Counted from the stretch's first letter, positions 8,898 to 18,313 are shown. The stretch is 64,000 nt of DNA from Hyphomicrobium_A sp963728165 (GCA_963728165.1 CAVSIY010000001.1:160596-224595), one strand, 5' to 3'. The notes: generated from the sequence alone by a model not told the origin. Numbers and translations are program-made.

Positions 8898-10592
8898 ATG
8901 CTGCGCAGGGTCGCCCTCCTATTGGCGCTGATCGCGGCTGCGCCCGCGGTTGCGGCTGCAGCGGCCGCGGACTCCGCCGAGCAAGCGCAGGAGGGGGCGG
9001 CTGCGCTGGTGCGCGGCGACACCGCGCGCGCCGTCACCGACTACAGCGAGGCGTTGAAGGATACTGCGCTCACCAACGACCGGCGCGCCACTATTCTGAA
9101 CGACCGGGCCGTCGCCTATGCGCGCCTGGGCCAGAGCAAGCTCGCCATCGACGATTTCAATCAGGCCGCCAAGCTCTTCCCCGAGTACGCGGCGATCTAC
9201 AACAATCGCGGCGGCCTCTTGCTGGCGCTGGGATACCCTGAGGAGTCCATCAAGGACTTCAACCGGGCGATCGTGCTGGCGCCGGGCTACGCCGCCGCGC
9301 TCGCCAACCGCGCCGGCGCCTACGCGCAGGTCGGCCACACCGATCAGGCCATCCGCGACTACACGCGCGCCATCCGTCTGATGCCGCAAGCGGCCGCTCC
9401 GCTCGCCGGTCGCGGGCGGGTGCATCTGGCCGTAGGCCGGCCGCACGCCGCCATTCGCGACTTCACGCGCGCGGTCACCGCTGATCCGCGCTTTGCCGCC
9501 GCTTACCGCAGCCGGGCGGAAGCCAAGCTCGACATCGGGCGTCACGAGGAGGCGATCGAGGATCTGTCGCGGGCCATCGCCTTCGACGTCAACAACGTCG
9601 AGCTCTACCTCCTGCGCGGCCAAGCCTATCTGGCGACCGGCAACACGGAGGCGGCGCTCAAGGATTTCTCGCACGTGGTCGAGCTCGATCCCAACTCGGC
9701 CCGCGGCTATGCCGCGCGCGGGCTCGCGGCCGGTCTTGCCCAGTCGTTCGAGCCGGCCCTCGCCGATCTCAACCGCGCCATCGAGCTCGATCCGCGCTCC
9801 AGCGTCGCCTTCGCCTACCGCGCCGTCGTCTACAAGCTGAGCGGGCAGACGGACGTGGGCGCGCAGGATGCCGAGACCGCCTTGAAGCTCGATCCCAATG
9901 GGGCCGAGGCGTTGTGGGCGAAGGCTGAGATCGAGGAGGCGCAGGGGCGCACCGACCTGGCGGTGGCCGATTTCAAGCGGGCGCTGGCGGCGAAACCGGG
10001 CCTCAAGCAGGCTGTCGACGGGCTGCAGCGGCTCGGCGCCGATCTCGGCGACGAGGAGGACCACGAGATCCCCGGCCTCGGCATCGACAAGTGGCGGGTG
10101 GTGGAGCGCGCCGGGCGCTATTTCGCCGTGAGCGACCAGTACCGGCGCTTGCGCGTGCCGCTCGAGATGGCGGGCGAAGGCCAGCCGCGGCTGCTCGAAT
10201 GGGAGATCAAGCCGCCGCCGTTGTCGGGTGTCGCCACGCTGCGCTTCAACGGCGGCGTGGTGCCGGGACGCATGGGGCCGGAGGAGGTCGAGCAGGTGGC
10301 GATCCTCGACCTTGAGACCAACACGGTGATCGCCATCGAGCCGCACCGCCAGGGCAAGAAGGTCGCCACGTGGACCTGGCAGAATGACCGCGTCGTGGTG
10401 GCGAGCGTCGACGGCGCCACCGACGAGTTCGTGCTGCGCACCGCGCGTCCGCGCGACGCCGGCCAGCGCTACTCCAGCAGCTCGGGCGGCGTGTGGTCGC
10501 CGTGGGGTCAGCTCGACAGCTCCCAGTATGATCGCCATGAGCGGCGCCGGAGCAAGCCCAAGTCGTTGTTCCAGTTCCTGTTCGGCAACTGA
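8898..10592 (+). CDS. secreted tetratricopeptide repeat protein
   Basis: 564 residues. The ATG at 8898 follows GAGGAGGC and gives a clear signal peptide (MLRRVALLLALIAAAPAVAA). Residues about 30-375 contain around ten TPR units, with repeated patterns such as AIDDFNQAAKLFPEYAAIY and AIRDYTRAIRLMP. A C-terminal domain from about residue 395 (IPGLGIDKWRVVERAGRYFA, then beta-rich sequence to the end) is not recognised. TPR arrays mediate protein-protein binding, here in the periplasm. The frame extends upstream into nnr, but that part lacks a suitable start. Confidence 0.8.
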   Translation: MLRRVALLLALIAAAPAVAAAAAADSAEQAQEGAAALVRGDTARAVTDYSEALKDTALTNDRRATILNDRAVAYARLGQSKLAIDDFNQAAKLFPEYAAIYNNRGGLLLALGYPEESIKDFNRAIVLAPGYAAALANRAGAYAQVGHTDQAIRDYTRAIRLMPQAAAPLAGRGRVHLAVGRPHAAIRDFTRAVTADPRFAAAYRSRAEAKLDIGRHEEAIEDLSRAIAFDVNNVELYLLRGQAYLATGNTEAALKDFSHVVELDPNSARGYAARGLAAGLAQSFEPALADLNRAIELDPRSSVAFAYRAVVYKLSGQTDVGAQDAETALKLDPNGAEALWAKAEIEEAQGRTDLAVADFKRALAAKPGLKQAVDGLQRLGADLGDEEDHEIPGLGIDKWRVVERAGRYFAVSDQYRRLRVPLEMAGEGQPRLLEWEIKPPPLSGVATLRFNGGVVPGRMGPEEVEQVAILDLETNTVIAIEPHRQGKKVATWTWQNDRVVVASVDGATDEFVLRTARPRDAGQRYSSSSGGVWSPWGQLDSSQYDRHERRRSKPKSLFQFLFGN

Positions 10593-10927
10593 TCCCACCG
10601 TTCGTTCCCGCAGCGGACACTCCCGAGGGTGCCGTCCCGGAGCGGCGCTGCGCCTTTTGATTCTCAGCGGACGAGCCCACCTGGAAAGAAGATGGCGTGC
10701 TGCAAATGGGCGACAGGACCGCGCGGAAACACGCCGCGAGCCTCGGTGGCGCCGAGCTGGAGAGGATTGCGAGTTGCCGCTGCGCCATGCGCATGGAATG
10801 GTTGCGGGAGGTTGGGAAAAGCGTGGCTGCTGTGAGCTAATTCAGCACCGCCGTTAAGCTTTCGGCATCACTCGGCAGTGTACGTTGCGTCCCGAGGAAG
10901 AAAGCGTCTAGGTGGAGTTCTAGAACG
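10593..10927. other. intergenic region without a recognised gene
   Basis: 335 bp between the TPR gene and the L,D-transpeptidase gene. Short frames here have no plausible ribosome-binding site or protein-like composition. The AT-richer stretch at about 10840-10925 is the likely promoter region of the L,D-transpeptidase; no defined motif was found. Confidence 0.4.
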
Positions 10928-11683
10928 ATGCGTCTCGTCCGTGCTGTGTGTGTCCTCGCCGCCGTGGTGCTCGTGACCAAGTCGGTCGCAGCCGAGCCAG
11001 CCACGATCCTGGCGGCAACCGAGCCGGCGAGCGCCGCCGACACTGCAACGCCGGCCGTTCCCGCGGGTCACCAGTCCTCGGATGCGGCGCTGCCGGCAGC
11101 CGTTGCCGAGCTGACGCCCGAGGCGGTCGAGAAGGCGGAGCCCTTGGCGCCGCCCGAGCCGACGCTGTTCGCCGACATCGACCTCACCAACCAGCGGATG
11201 ACGGTGAGGGACGAAAACGGCAAAGAATACGGCCCCTGGAAGATCTCCTCGGCGCGCGGCGGCTACAGGACGCCCACCGGCACCTACACGGTGAACTGGA
11301 CGTCGCGCATGCATTATTCCAAGCAGTACCACTGGTCGCCGATGCCCTACTCGGTGTTCTTCACCCGCGGCGTCGCCGTGCACGGCACCAACGCCACGGG
11401 TAGGCTTGGGCACCCAGCCTCGCACGGGTGCGTGCGCGTGCATCCCAGGGACGCAAAGATCTTCTACAACCTCGTGCAGAAGCACGGCGAGAAGCTGACC
11501 CAGATCGTGGTGCACGGCACACCGCCCTACACGCCGGCCGTGGCCGAGCGCTCGGAGCGTCGCTACCGTCAGCCGACGTTCTCGCCGTTCGCATTCTTCG
11601 GCGGCCCGCCGCCGAGCTATCAGCCGCGCCAGCGCCGCTACAAGCGCAAGCAATACGGCGGCGGCTATTACGGCGCCTGGTGA
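10928..11683 (+). CDS. L,D-transpeptidase (YkuD domain)
   Basis: 251 residues with a signal peptide (MRLVRAVCVLAAVVLVTKSVAA), a Pro/Ala-rich linker, then a YkuD domain from about residue 78 (LFADIDLTNQRMTV) to 200. The catalytic motif is intact: VHGTNATGRLGHPASHGCVRV spans about residues 153-174, with the nucleophilic Cys and its His. Such enzymes form 3-3 cross-links or attach proteins to peptidoglycan. The C-terminus is rich in Pro, Tyr and Arg. It converges with the EipA-like gene 18 bp away. Confidence 0.92.
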   Translation: MRLVRAVCVLAAVVLVTKSVAAEPATILAATEPASAADTATPAVPAGHQSSDAALPAAVAELTPEAVEKAEPLAPPEPTLFADIDLTNQRMTVRDENGKEYGPWKISSARGGYRTPTGTYTVNWTSRMHYSKQYHWSPMPYSVFFTRGVAVHGTNATGRLGHPASHGCVRVHPRDAKIFYNLVQKHGEKLTQIVVHGTPPYTPAVAERSERRYRQPTFSPFAFFGGPPPSYQPRQRRYKRKQYGGGYYGAW

Positions 11684-11701
11684 GGGCGAAATCGCGAAAG
11701 A

Positions 11702-12793
11702 CTAGAACGGGTTCCAGGTCGGCCGCGGCGTGAAGCGGATGTAGCCGAGGTTCGCGCCGATGCGGAAGCCGAGCCCTGAGCGGATCGGCGCCATGATGAC
11801 GTCGCCGCCCTTCAGGAAGGTGATGCCGACCCCGCCCACGAAATAGGCCGAGCCGTCGACGCCGGTGAAGCCGCGCATGAGCTCGCCGGGCTCCTTCAAG
11901 TTATAGATGAGGAACATGGTGCGCGAGCCGGCGGCGCCGAAATCGGTGCCGATCGAGGGCCCGTGCCAGTAGACCTTCTCGGTGCCGCCGGCGCGCAGGT
12001 AGAGCGTGCCGCTGCCGTAGCGCACGCCGGCGAGAAAGGCGCCGCCGCCCTCCGTGCCCAGCACGTAGCCGTCGGGACGCCCGGCCGAGGCGAACGCGTA
12101 CTCGAGCACGCTCGCAAGGCTGGTTGAAATGGTGCCGAAGAAGCCGCGGGTGATCTCCTGGATCTCTGCGATGGTGTAGCCCGTCTGTTGCGCCGCGGGC
12201 GCGATGGGCAGCGGCAGCGGCGCGGCCACGACGGGCGGCGGCTGGGGCTGCGGCTTTGTCTTGGTGTCCCAGGCTTCGCGGCTGTCCTTGGGGGCGGGTT
12301 TGGGCGGCGTCCGCTCGGCCTGCTTCGCGGGCACGGCGGGGGCCTTGCTGGCGGCAATCGTCGCATCGAGCCGGGCGAGCGTGTAGGCGGACTTGGCCTT
12401 CATCACCGCCAGCAGCTCCAGGCCGGCGGCGTCGAGCTCGGTGAGCTTGGAGCAGTCGAGCTGGCCCTCGGCAGGCGGGCGCCCTAGCGTATCGATCTTG
12501 ACGATCAAGTCCTCGGCGTCGGCATCGAGCTTGGCCATGCGCTGGTCGCGAATGCCGGCGAGCGCCCTTTCCTCATAGGCGGGGTCGTCCAAGCCTTTCT
12601 TGGCTTTGAGCTCTTTGAGCTTGTCCTTGAGCTTGGGCAGCGCCTCGGCGTTGAAGGCGCGCAAAGCGGCGCCTGAGCGATCAACGGCGGCGGCGAAGTC
12701 TTCCGCCGTGCACGCAGCGCTCCGCGCCGTCTCCGGTAAACCGAGCCCGAGCAGGATTGTCAAAACCCACGGCACGATCGAACGACGCATCAA
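11702..12793 (-). CDS. EipA/DUF1134 family envelope protein
   Basis: 363 residues. A signal peptide (PWVLTILLGLGLPETARSA) is followed by a charged helical region rich in Lys and Glu, a Pro-rich linker, and a C-terminal DUF1134 domain from about residue 215 (GYTIAEIQEITRGFFG), with GTLYLRAGGTEKVYWHGPS and GGVGITFLKGGDVIMAPIR. The Brucella member EipA is a periplasmic protein needed for envelope integrity. The extra N-terminal helical part makes this protein longer than typical members. The L,D-transpeptidase and deacetylase genes beside it suit an envelope role. Confidence 0.75.
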   Translation of the reverse strand: MMRRSIVPWVLTILLGLGLPETARSAACTAEDFAAAVDRSGAALRAFNAEALPKLKDKLKELKAKKGLDDPAYEERALAGIRDQRMAKLDADAEDLIVKIDTLGRPPAEGQLDCSKLTELDAAGLELLAVMKAKSAYTLARLDATIAASKAPAVPAKQAERTPPKPAPKDSREAWDTKTKPQPQPPPVVAAPLPLPIAPAAQQTGYTIAEIQEITRGFFGTISTSLASVLEYAFASAGRPDGYVLGTEGGGAFLAGVRYGSGTLYLRAGGTEKVYWHGPSIGTDFGAAGSRTMFLIYNLKEPGELMRGFTGVDGSAYFVGGVGITFLKGGDVIMAPIRSGLGFRIGANLGYIRFTPRPTWNPF

Positions 12794-12869
12794 ACGGCCT
12801 CAACCTCTCGTAGGCCACGCCGCCGCTCGATCTCGCCGCAGGAAACGCCCAATCAGATACCGTTTGCCT

Positions 12870-13838
12870 CTATTGACCGCTGATCGTGCGGATGACGCTG
12901 GTCATCGGCCGGTCGGTCAGGGCGGTCGGCATGCCTGCCATGTCCTTGGCGATCGCCTCGTCGTACTCGGGCAGCGTCTTCACCGGCTCCTTGGCGGTCA
13001 GCTGCACGACCTTGTAGCCCTTGGCCTTCAGCTCCTTCAGGAGCCCCGGCAGCGCTTTGGCCGTATGCGGCTGGATGTCGTGCATCAGGATGATGCCTTT
13101 GCCCCGCTTGTCCAACAGCTTCATGATGTGGGCCGTAAGCTGATCGGGCTTCCAGTGCTTGAAGTCGAAGCTGTCGATGTCGGTCGAGAACACGGCAATA
13201 TTGCGGTCGGCCAGGTATTTAAGCGTTTCCGGCGATGCCCTGAGGTAGGGGAAGCGGAAGAACGGCGCCGTCGGGCCGCCGACCGCGCGATGAATGATTG
13301 AGAACGACTTCTCGATCTCGTCCTTGGCCTGATCGATAGGCATCTTGGAGAGATCCTTGTGGGTTACGGTGTGGGCGCCGATCGTGTGGCCCGACTTGGC
13401 AACCTCGCGCAGGATCTCGGGGTAGCCGGCGGCCACCTTGCCGACGGAGAAGAAGGTGGCCTTGGTGCACTCGGCGTCGAGCGCGGCGAGGACCGCGGTG
13501 GTCCGGCCGGGCAGCGGGCCATCGTCGAAGGTCAGCACCACCTCCTTGGGGTTGAGGAAGTCGTACATCTTGTAGTGCTGGAAGCCGAAGCCGGGGCCGC
13601 CCGTGGTGTCGATCTCGACCACCCGGGACACGCCCAGCGGGTTCGGATTCCCCGGGCACTCTTTCTGCGCGGCGGCCGGCGGCGTGGGCCCCATGGATTG
13701 CTCCTGGGTCTCCTCCGCAGCCTGCTTCGGCGGCTCGGCCTGTTGCTGCGGCTCCTCGACTGGAGGAGCTGCTTGGACGCCTTGCGGCAAGAACAGAAAA
13801 GCCGCGGTTACGAAAAGTGTCGCCTGGATCGCGCGCAT
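12870..13838 (-). CDS. polysaccharide deacetylase family protein
   Basis: 322 residues. Signal peptide at residues 1-23 (ATLFVTAAFLFLPQGVQAA), a Glu/Gln/Pro linker, then a NodB-homology domain: VVLTFDDGP (motif 1, metal and catalytic Asp), HTIGAHTVTHKDLS (motif 2, metal His pair), FFRFPYL (motif 3) and GIILMHDI (motif 5). Members remove N- or O-acetyl groups from extracellular polysaccharide or peptidoglycan. The upstream EipA-like gene is on the same strand, 76 bp downstream of this stop. Confidence 0.9.
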   Translation of the reverse strand: MRAIQATLFVTAAFLFLPQGVQAAPPVEEPQQQAEPPKQAAEETQEQSMGPTPPAAAQKECPGNPNPLGVSRVVEIDTTGGPGFGFQHYKMYDFLNPKEVVLTFDDGPLPGRTTAVLAALDAECTKATFFSVGKVAAGYPEILREVAKSGHTIGAHTVTHKDLSKMPIDQAKDEIEKSFSIIHRAVGGPTAPFFRFPYLRASPETLKYLADRNIAVFSTDIDSFDFKHWKPDQLTAHIMKLLDKRGKGIILMHDIQPHTAKALPGLLKELKAKGYKVVQLTAKEPVKTLPEYDEAIAKDMAGMPTALTDRPMTSVIRTISGQ

Positions 13839-13977
13839 GGTTGACCTCCCAGAGGCTGCCTAGGCAGGCTTATTGCTTGATTCTGCGACATTGTGCGGAG
13901 ATTTGCTATCCGGGCGCAAGCAGATTGGCACTTGCAGCGCAGATTTTGCTGAACCTGTTGCGCGTGCGGGTTGAAAT

Positions 13978-14376
13978 TCAGCCGTCCGACTCCCGCTTGC
14001 CCCGCACTTTGGTGAGGAACTGCTCGGAGTCGACGACGACGCGCTCATGGCGCCCTTTGCCGATGATCTCGCGCGGATCGCGCGCTTCGACGTAGAAGAC
14101 GAGCGTGCGTCCGCTCACCTCTTTGAGCTCGGCCGTCGCCGTCACGGCGAGCCCGATGGGCGTGGCGGCCGTGTGGTCCACCTCCACGCGCACGCCGAGG
14201 CTCTCCTGCCCCTCGGGGAGAAGCCGCTCGACGCAATCGACGGCGGCAGCCTCCATCAGGGCGATCATGATGGGGGTGGCGAGCACGGGCGCGCGCCCGC
14301 TGCGCAAGCGCGCCGCCGTATGCTCCTCGCCGACGACCATCGTCGCCGTGCCCAGAAGACCGGGCTTCAGGGTCAT
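13978..14376 (-). CDS. thioesterase family protein (FlK-like hot-dog fold)
   Basis: 132 residues beginning MTLKPGLLGTATMVVGEEHT. The order of strands and the motif ATPIMIALMEAAAVDCVERLL, plus VRVEVDHTAATPIGL, match the fluoroacetyl-CoA-thioesterase-like group of hot-dog proteins. These hydrolyse small acyl-CoA esters; the substrate cannot be inferred. The start lies 97 bp beyond the reconstructed stop of the Crp/Fnr-type gene on the same strand, so the two may be co-transcribed. Confidence 0.8.
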   Translation of the reverse strand: MTLKPGLLGTATMVVGEEHTAARLRSGRAPVLATPIMIALMEAAAVDCVERLLPEGQESLGVRVEVDHTAATPIGLAVTATAELKEVSGRTLVFYVEARDPREIIGKGRHERVVVDSEQFLTKVRGKRESDG

Positions 14377-14473
14377 CGAAAGCTCCCGCGCTTTCTGCCA
14401 TCGCAGCGGCGAAGCCTGCCGCTTGGGGCCGCGGCGCGCAAGGGCGCCGGCGCTGCGAAAGAAGGGAAGGGAC

Positions 14474-15152
14474 CTAGTCGAGGCCGTCGGCGAGCCGCAT
14501 GAGCGTGTCGATGTCGAGCAGGCGCAGGCCCTTCTCGCACGGCTCGATAAGACCGCGGGCCTCCAACTCGGCGAGTTGCTGCGGCAAGCACGTCAACGCT
14601 CATGCCGAGATGTCCGGCGGCGGCGCCGCATTTGAGCGAGTCGGTGATCAAGGCGGCCTCGCGCCCCTCGTAGCTGTTGTAGCGCGACAGGGTCACGAAC
14701 AGCGCCGCGACACGCCGCAGCGGCCCGGGCCGCGCCCGCCGCCCCAGGGCCTCCTTGAGATACGCTACCTCTCTCTCGATGGCCGCGGTGAGCCGGGAGC
14801 GCGCGCGCGCGTTCTTCTCGACGGCGGGGTCGAGCGCGTCCCTCGACAGGCAGCTGAGTGAGGTGACCATCGTGGCCTGCGCGGCCGCCACGTGGCTGTC
14901 GAGATAGCCGAGACCCACGAGATCGCCGGGAAAGGCGAACTCGAGCACGTCGCGGGTGCCGTCCGGCAGGCTGCGGAAGAGGCAGAGGGCGCCCGTCTCC
15001 ACGCGAAACACGTGGCTGCGCGCATCGCCTTCCTGAAAGAGGATCTCGCCGGCTGCGAGCGTGCGGGTGTCCGCGCCACCGAGGCGGGACGCGCCGCTTT
15101 CCGCGGCCTCGTGCGGGACAACAGGACTGAGTGACTCGGCCGGGGTGAGCAC
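14474..15152 (-). pseudogene. Crp/Fnr family regulator, frameshifted in the DNA-binding domain
   Basis: Residues 1-130 form a cAMP-binding-type beta-roll (AGEILFQEGDARSHVFRVETG, FPGDLVGLGYLD) and the dimer helix. The helix-turn-helix starts intact (CGAAAGHLGMSVDVLAA), but one extra base at about 14590 moves the reading frame. After correction the protein continues QQLAELEARGLIEPCEKG and ends LMRLADGLD at a TAG at 14474-14476, the normal C-terminus. Uncorrected, translation runs on to 14373 as unconserved sequence. Either a lesion or a sequencing indel. Target genes unknown. Confidence 0.7.
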
Positions 15153-15441
15153 GGGACTACTCGACGCTTGATGCTATATGAACAGAATATGTTGCTTCAT
15201 TACCACAATCAAGAAGTTTTTTGTTAACGAAGCCAATTCCTGCTGGACATACGCAATGTCGCCGCGATTGCCAACGCAACACGGGGACGGGCGATAGCGC
15301 CATGTCGATGAGAGGGCCGCGCTCGCCGCTGCAACAATCCCAACCCTGTGCCCCATCTCTGAGGCACCGCAGGAAACATCAGGCCGGCGAACGCACGTGG
15401 CGCTCACGACGGCGGGGCCGTCGCGGCGCAACGAGGCAGGC

Positions 15442-15723
15442 TCAGTGAGGCAACTTGCAGGCGCGCGTGCGGGCGGTGCACTCGGTGCCAAATGTTCCGG
15501 CGGCCTTGCAGCCGAGGAGCTTGGCCTCGCCTTGCACGGTCCAGCCGCGGTTCTCCGCGACGTTGACCGCACCCTGCTTGGCCATGAAGCCGGCAATGGC
15601 CTCGTTCAGACCGCTGCCGACGGCGGCAAAACTCTTGCATTCGGCGGCGAACGCGGCGGGCGTCAGGGCGAGCAGACCAGCGCTCGCGGCCAAAAAGACG
15701 CAAGATCGCACCAACTTCGACAT
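15442..15723 (-). CDS. small secreted cysteine-containing protein
   Basis: 93 residues. The ATG at 15721-15723 follows AGGAGG at good spacing and gives a clean signal peptide (LVRSCVFLAASAGLLAL, cleavage near AFAAEC). The mature part is about 68 residues with four cysteines, likely two disulfides in the periplasm. An upstream in-frame start would add an unlikely Arg/Pro-rich extension. Family not recognised. Confidence 0.65.
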   Translation of the reverse strand: MSKLVRSCVFLAASAGLLALTPAAFAAECKSFAAVGSGLNEAIAGFMAKQGAVNVAENRGWTVQGEAKLLGCKAAGTFGTECTARTRACKLPH

Positions 15724-15964
15724 CTCTATCCTCCTGGAGGTTTGTCTGGAGTGCCGGGTAGGCTGCCTCTCCTCCAGGCCGACGACAAGCTGGTGCGGGG
15801 TCCGCGGCTGTGGATTGGTCGGCCGGTGTGTCCGCCGGGTTGCGGGCACTGCGGCTGTTTAACGCTACACCGTGGCCGGCGATCCGATACACGCCATGGT
15901 CAAGAAGCTGGCTTAATCGTGGACGATCGTCATAATTAGTGGTGTTCGGCAAAGGGGCAGCGTT

Positions 15965-16612
15965 GTGGGCGACAGTTCGCGCGTACTCGTCATCAGGGAA
16001 GACACATACCTCAAGGGTGACGTTCGCAACGGCGGGCGCATTGAGGTCTACGGCTACGTCGAAGGCTCGGTGACGGGCGACCAGCTCGTCGTGCAGCCGG
16101 GCGGACGCTGCTACGGCACGGTCAAGGTGGACGACGCCGACGTGCAGGGCGATCTGCAAGGCGATATCTTCGTAAAGCAGCTCATCACCATTCGCGGGAC
16201 CGGGTCGGTCTCCGGCGACGTGAAATACGGGCGCCTCGCCATGGAGCTGGGCGCCAACTTGACCGCGGAAGTGCGCAATGTCCCGCCGACGATCTCCGGC
16301 GACCTCGACTTGTCCGTCGACAAGGGCGCCTCCGTGCGCATCACCTTGCAGGACTTGAGCGCGCTCGATCCCGACAACGAGGCGCACGAGCTCACCTTCA
16401 CGGTGTCGAAGGTCAGGAACGGCTTCGTGACGCTGTCGAACAATCCGGCAAGCCCCGTGGCGACCTTCACGCAAGCCGACCTGGAGCGCGGCAGCGTGCT
16501 GTTCCGCCACGACGGCACCAACGGCGGGCACGCCAGCTTCGACGTGGTGGTGGTCGATGCCGCCGGCGCCAGCTCTGGCGCGGCGCAGACCGTGAACGTC
16601 TCCGTCCGCTAG
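15965..16612 (+). CDS. bactofilin-like domain fused to a cadherin-like/CSPG-type segment
   Basis: 215 residues from a GTG start. Residues about 5-105 show the right-handed beta-helix pattern of bactofilins (polymer-forming cytoskeletal proteins): REDTYLKGDVRNGGRIEVYG, VEGSVTGDQLVVQPGG, GTGSVSGDVKYGRLAMELGA. Residues about 110-215 resemble the cadherin-like repeats of CSPG type: ALDPDNEAHELTFTV, FTQADLERGSVLFRHDGTN, FDVVVVDAAG. No signal peptide is visible although the second half belongs to a usually extracellular fold. Monocistronic. Confidence 0.65.
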   Translation: MGDSSRVLVIREDTYLKGDVRNGGRIEVYGYVEGSVTGDQLVVQPGGRCYGTVKVDDADVQGDLQGDIFVKQLITIRGTGSVSGDVKYGRLAMELGANLTAEVRNVPPTISGDLDLSVDKGASVRITLQDLSALDPDNEAHELTFTVSKVRNGFVTLSNNPASPVATFTQADLERGSVLFRHDGTNGGHASFDVVVVDAAGASSGAAQTVNVSVR

Positions 16613-16631
16613 CCCCTCTCATCGCTGAGAA

Positions 16632-16707
16632 GGGGTCTGACCCTCCGGGTCTGACCCCCCATTCGACACATGTGCCGACGATGTCAGACCCGGAGGGTCA
16701 GACACCG
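16632..16707. repeat. pair of GTCTGACCC-type palindromes
   Basis: Two imperfect palindromes, at 16632-16658 (GGGGTCTGACCC and GGGTCTGACCCC) and 16683-16707 (GTCAGACCCGGAGGGTCAGAC core), separated by 24 bp. They sit between the convergent bactofilin-like and DUF3175 genes, where they could end transcription from both sides. Related copies occur at 27477, 40539 and 50806. Confidence 0.7.
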
Positions 16708-16718
16708 TCAGTGAGCGG

Positions 16719-17009
16719 TTAGCTCGGCTCCTTGCCGAAGCGCTTGCGCAGCGCCGTCTTTGCCTTCTCCAGCGCCTCGCGCTCCTTGGCCGACAGGTTG
16801 CGGCCGGCGCGGTTCATGTAGAAGTCCAGCATCGACATGGCCGAGCGGAACGGATCGTCGCTGGCGCGCGCGGGGTCCTCGGCCGAGCGCTGCAGGGCGG
16901 CGGCGATCTTGTCAGGATCACCGGACTTGAACACGCCGGCGGGAAGCTCGAAGGGATGATCGTGCTCGGTGACGTTCTTGGACCAGAGCTTTTCGGATTT
17001 GTCGGGCAT
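16719..17009 (-). CDS. DUF3175 family protein
   Basis: 96 residues. The order KLWSKNVTEHDHPFELPAGV, FKSGDPDKIAAALQRSAE, SAMSMLDFYMNRAGRNLSA and a basic C-terminus matches DUF3175, small soluble proteins of unknown function common in Hyphomicrobiales. Full length. Transcribed alone. Confidence 0.8.
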   Translation of the reverse strand: MPDKSEKLWSKNVTEHDHPFELPAGVFKSGDPDKIAAALQRSAEDPARASDDPFRSAMSMLDFYMNRAGRNLSAKEREALEKAKTALRKRFGKEPS

Positions 17010-17126
17010 CGGTGCACCTCATGTTGTGGGGGTGCGGATGCAAGCAGGGCGCAGAGAAACGGCGGGTAAGCTGGGGCTCGCGCATTTAGCGCAAATGCCG
17101 GGAGCCCGGAGTTTGCCGGGTGGCCC

Positions 17127-17561
17127 TCAAGAGCGCGCCGCGCCGAACAGCCACAAGAAAAAGCCCGTTCCCAGACCCCAGGCGGCGTTGACCGTTCCGG
17201 CGGCCCCGGCGCGCGGCCATAACTCGGGGATCGGCAGGCCCTTGATCACCGGCACCACATAGATGGCGACGAGCGACGGCGCGATGGCGCCGACCACGAT
17301 CCAGGCGATCCAGTAGGCGGCGCCCTCGATGCGCGTAAGGATGAGCGCGAGCCCCGCGCCCCACAGCCCGCCCCAGAACATCTTGGAGACCAGATACGGC
17401 ACGCCGAGCGGCGCAATCGCATTCATCGGCCATGCCGGGCGGTCGGGCGGGATCATGCCGACCTGGTTCAGGACGTACCAGGCGCTCTGGTGGAAGACGG
17501 CCGTCGCCAGCGCGCCGGCGACGAAGCCGAGGAGAAGAAGCTTCAAGGGGGAGGCTTTCAT
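17127..17561 (-). CDS. four-helix integral membrane protein
   Basis: 144 residues with about four helices, including LKLLLLGFVAGALATAVF near the N-terminus and MFWGGLWGAGLALILTRI, IAWIVVGAIAPSLVAIYVV and NAAWGLGTGFFLWLFGAA. The start has a GGGGGAGG box upstream. Its layout resembles uncharacterised inner-membrane proteins; no function is suggested by context. Confidence 0.6.
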   Translation of the reverse strand: MKASPLKLLLLGFVAGALATAVFHQSAWYVLNQVGMIPPDRPAWPMNAIAPLGVPYLVSKMFWGGLWGAGLALILTRIEGAAYWIAWIVVGAIAPSLVAIYVVPVIKGLPIPELWPRAGAAGTVNAAWGLGTGFFLWLFGAARS

Positions 17562-17818
17562 TGGCGAACTCCGTTGGGCATGACGCGCTCACCTGCTTCG
17601 GTGCAGGCAAGCGGTTTTCGCGCGCCCGCGTCAAGACATTACGTCGATACATTGCGGCATGCCGCCTCACGCCGTGCGGGAAGCATCCGACGCATTCCTC
17701 GCACTTCGATGCAATTCCGCAATAGGCGCATAACCGCGATTGGGGCGCCGCGTTGACCGGGCGCCGACCGCTCCTAGGGTCTGCCCCGCGACAACTCATC
17801 CCGATGGTGGAGGCGCAG

Positions 17819-18313
17819 ATGACCCACGTGCAGACAGCTAAGGCGAAGGTTGGGAAGAGCAAGAAAAACGGCGGCAGCACGGCCTGTAAGCACAGCGCCG
17901 TGGTCGCATCCGGCAAGATTCCGCGCATCCATGTTCGCAGCTCGGACGATGCCAGCATCAAGTGGGATGCCGCCTTCGCGACCTACGGCGGCCATGGCGC
18001 CGACCAGTCCTCGACCATCGTCTACGAGATCGAGCCCGGCGGCCATCTCGGCTGGCATACGGACGCTACCGAGGAGACGCAGTACATCATCTCCGGCGCC
18101 GGCGAGCTGCACACGGAGGAGGGGACATTTCCGGTCGGGCCCGGCAGCGTCTTCGTGCTGCCGACCAACCTGCGCCACGATCTCGCCAACACCGGCAAGG
18201 ATCCGCTGCGGGCCGTGGCGTTCTTTGCATCCGCCATGTTCACGCAGGACTTCGACAGCGTGATGCTGCCGCCGAAGTCGCACATCCTCGGCACGCCGAA
18301 CCGCGAAGGATAA
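17819..18313 (+). CDS. cupin domain protein
   Basis: 164 residues. GGAGG at 17809-17813 favours the ATG at 17819. After a basic N-terminal stretch, the two cupin motifs are clear: GHLGWHTDATEETQYIISG (metal-binding His and Glu) and HTEEGTFPVGPGSVFVLPTN with LRHDLANT. Cupins serve as metal enzymes or sensors; the reaction is not inferable. The next gene, a Tat-exported deaminase, starts 4 bp after the stop, so the two form an operon. Confidence 0.8.
   Translation: MTHVQTAKAKVGKSKKNGGSTACKHSAVVASGKIPRIHVRSSDDASIKWDAAFATYGGHGADQSSTIVYEIEPGGHLGWHTDATEETQYIISGAGELHTEEGTFPVGPGSVFVLPTNLRHDLANTGKDPLRAVAFFASAMFTQDFDSVMLPPKSHILGTPNREG

Noticed and set aside
15153..15260. Fnr box upstream of the 14474-15152 regulator
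   Set aside because: TTGAT and ATCAA half sites are present but about 40 bp apart, not in a palindrome.
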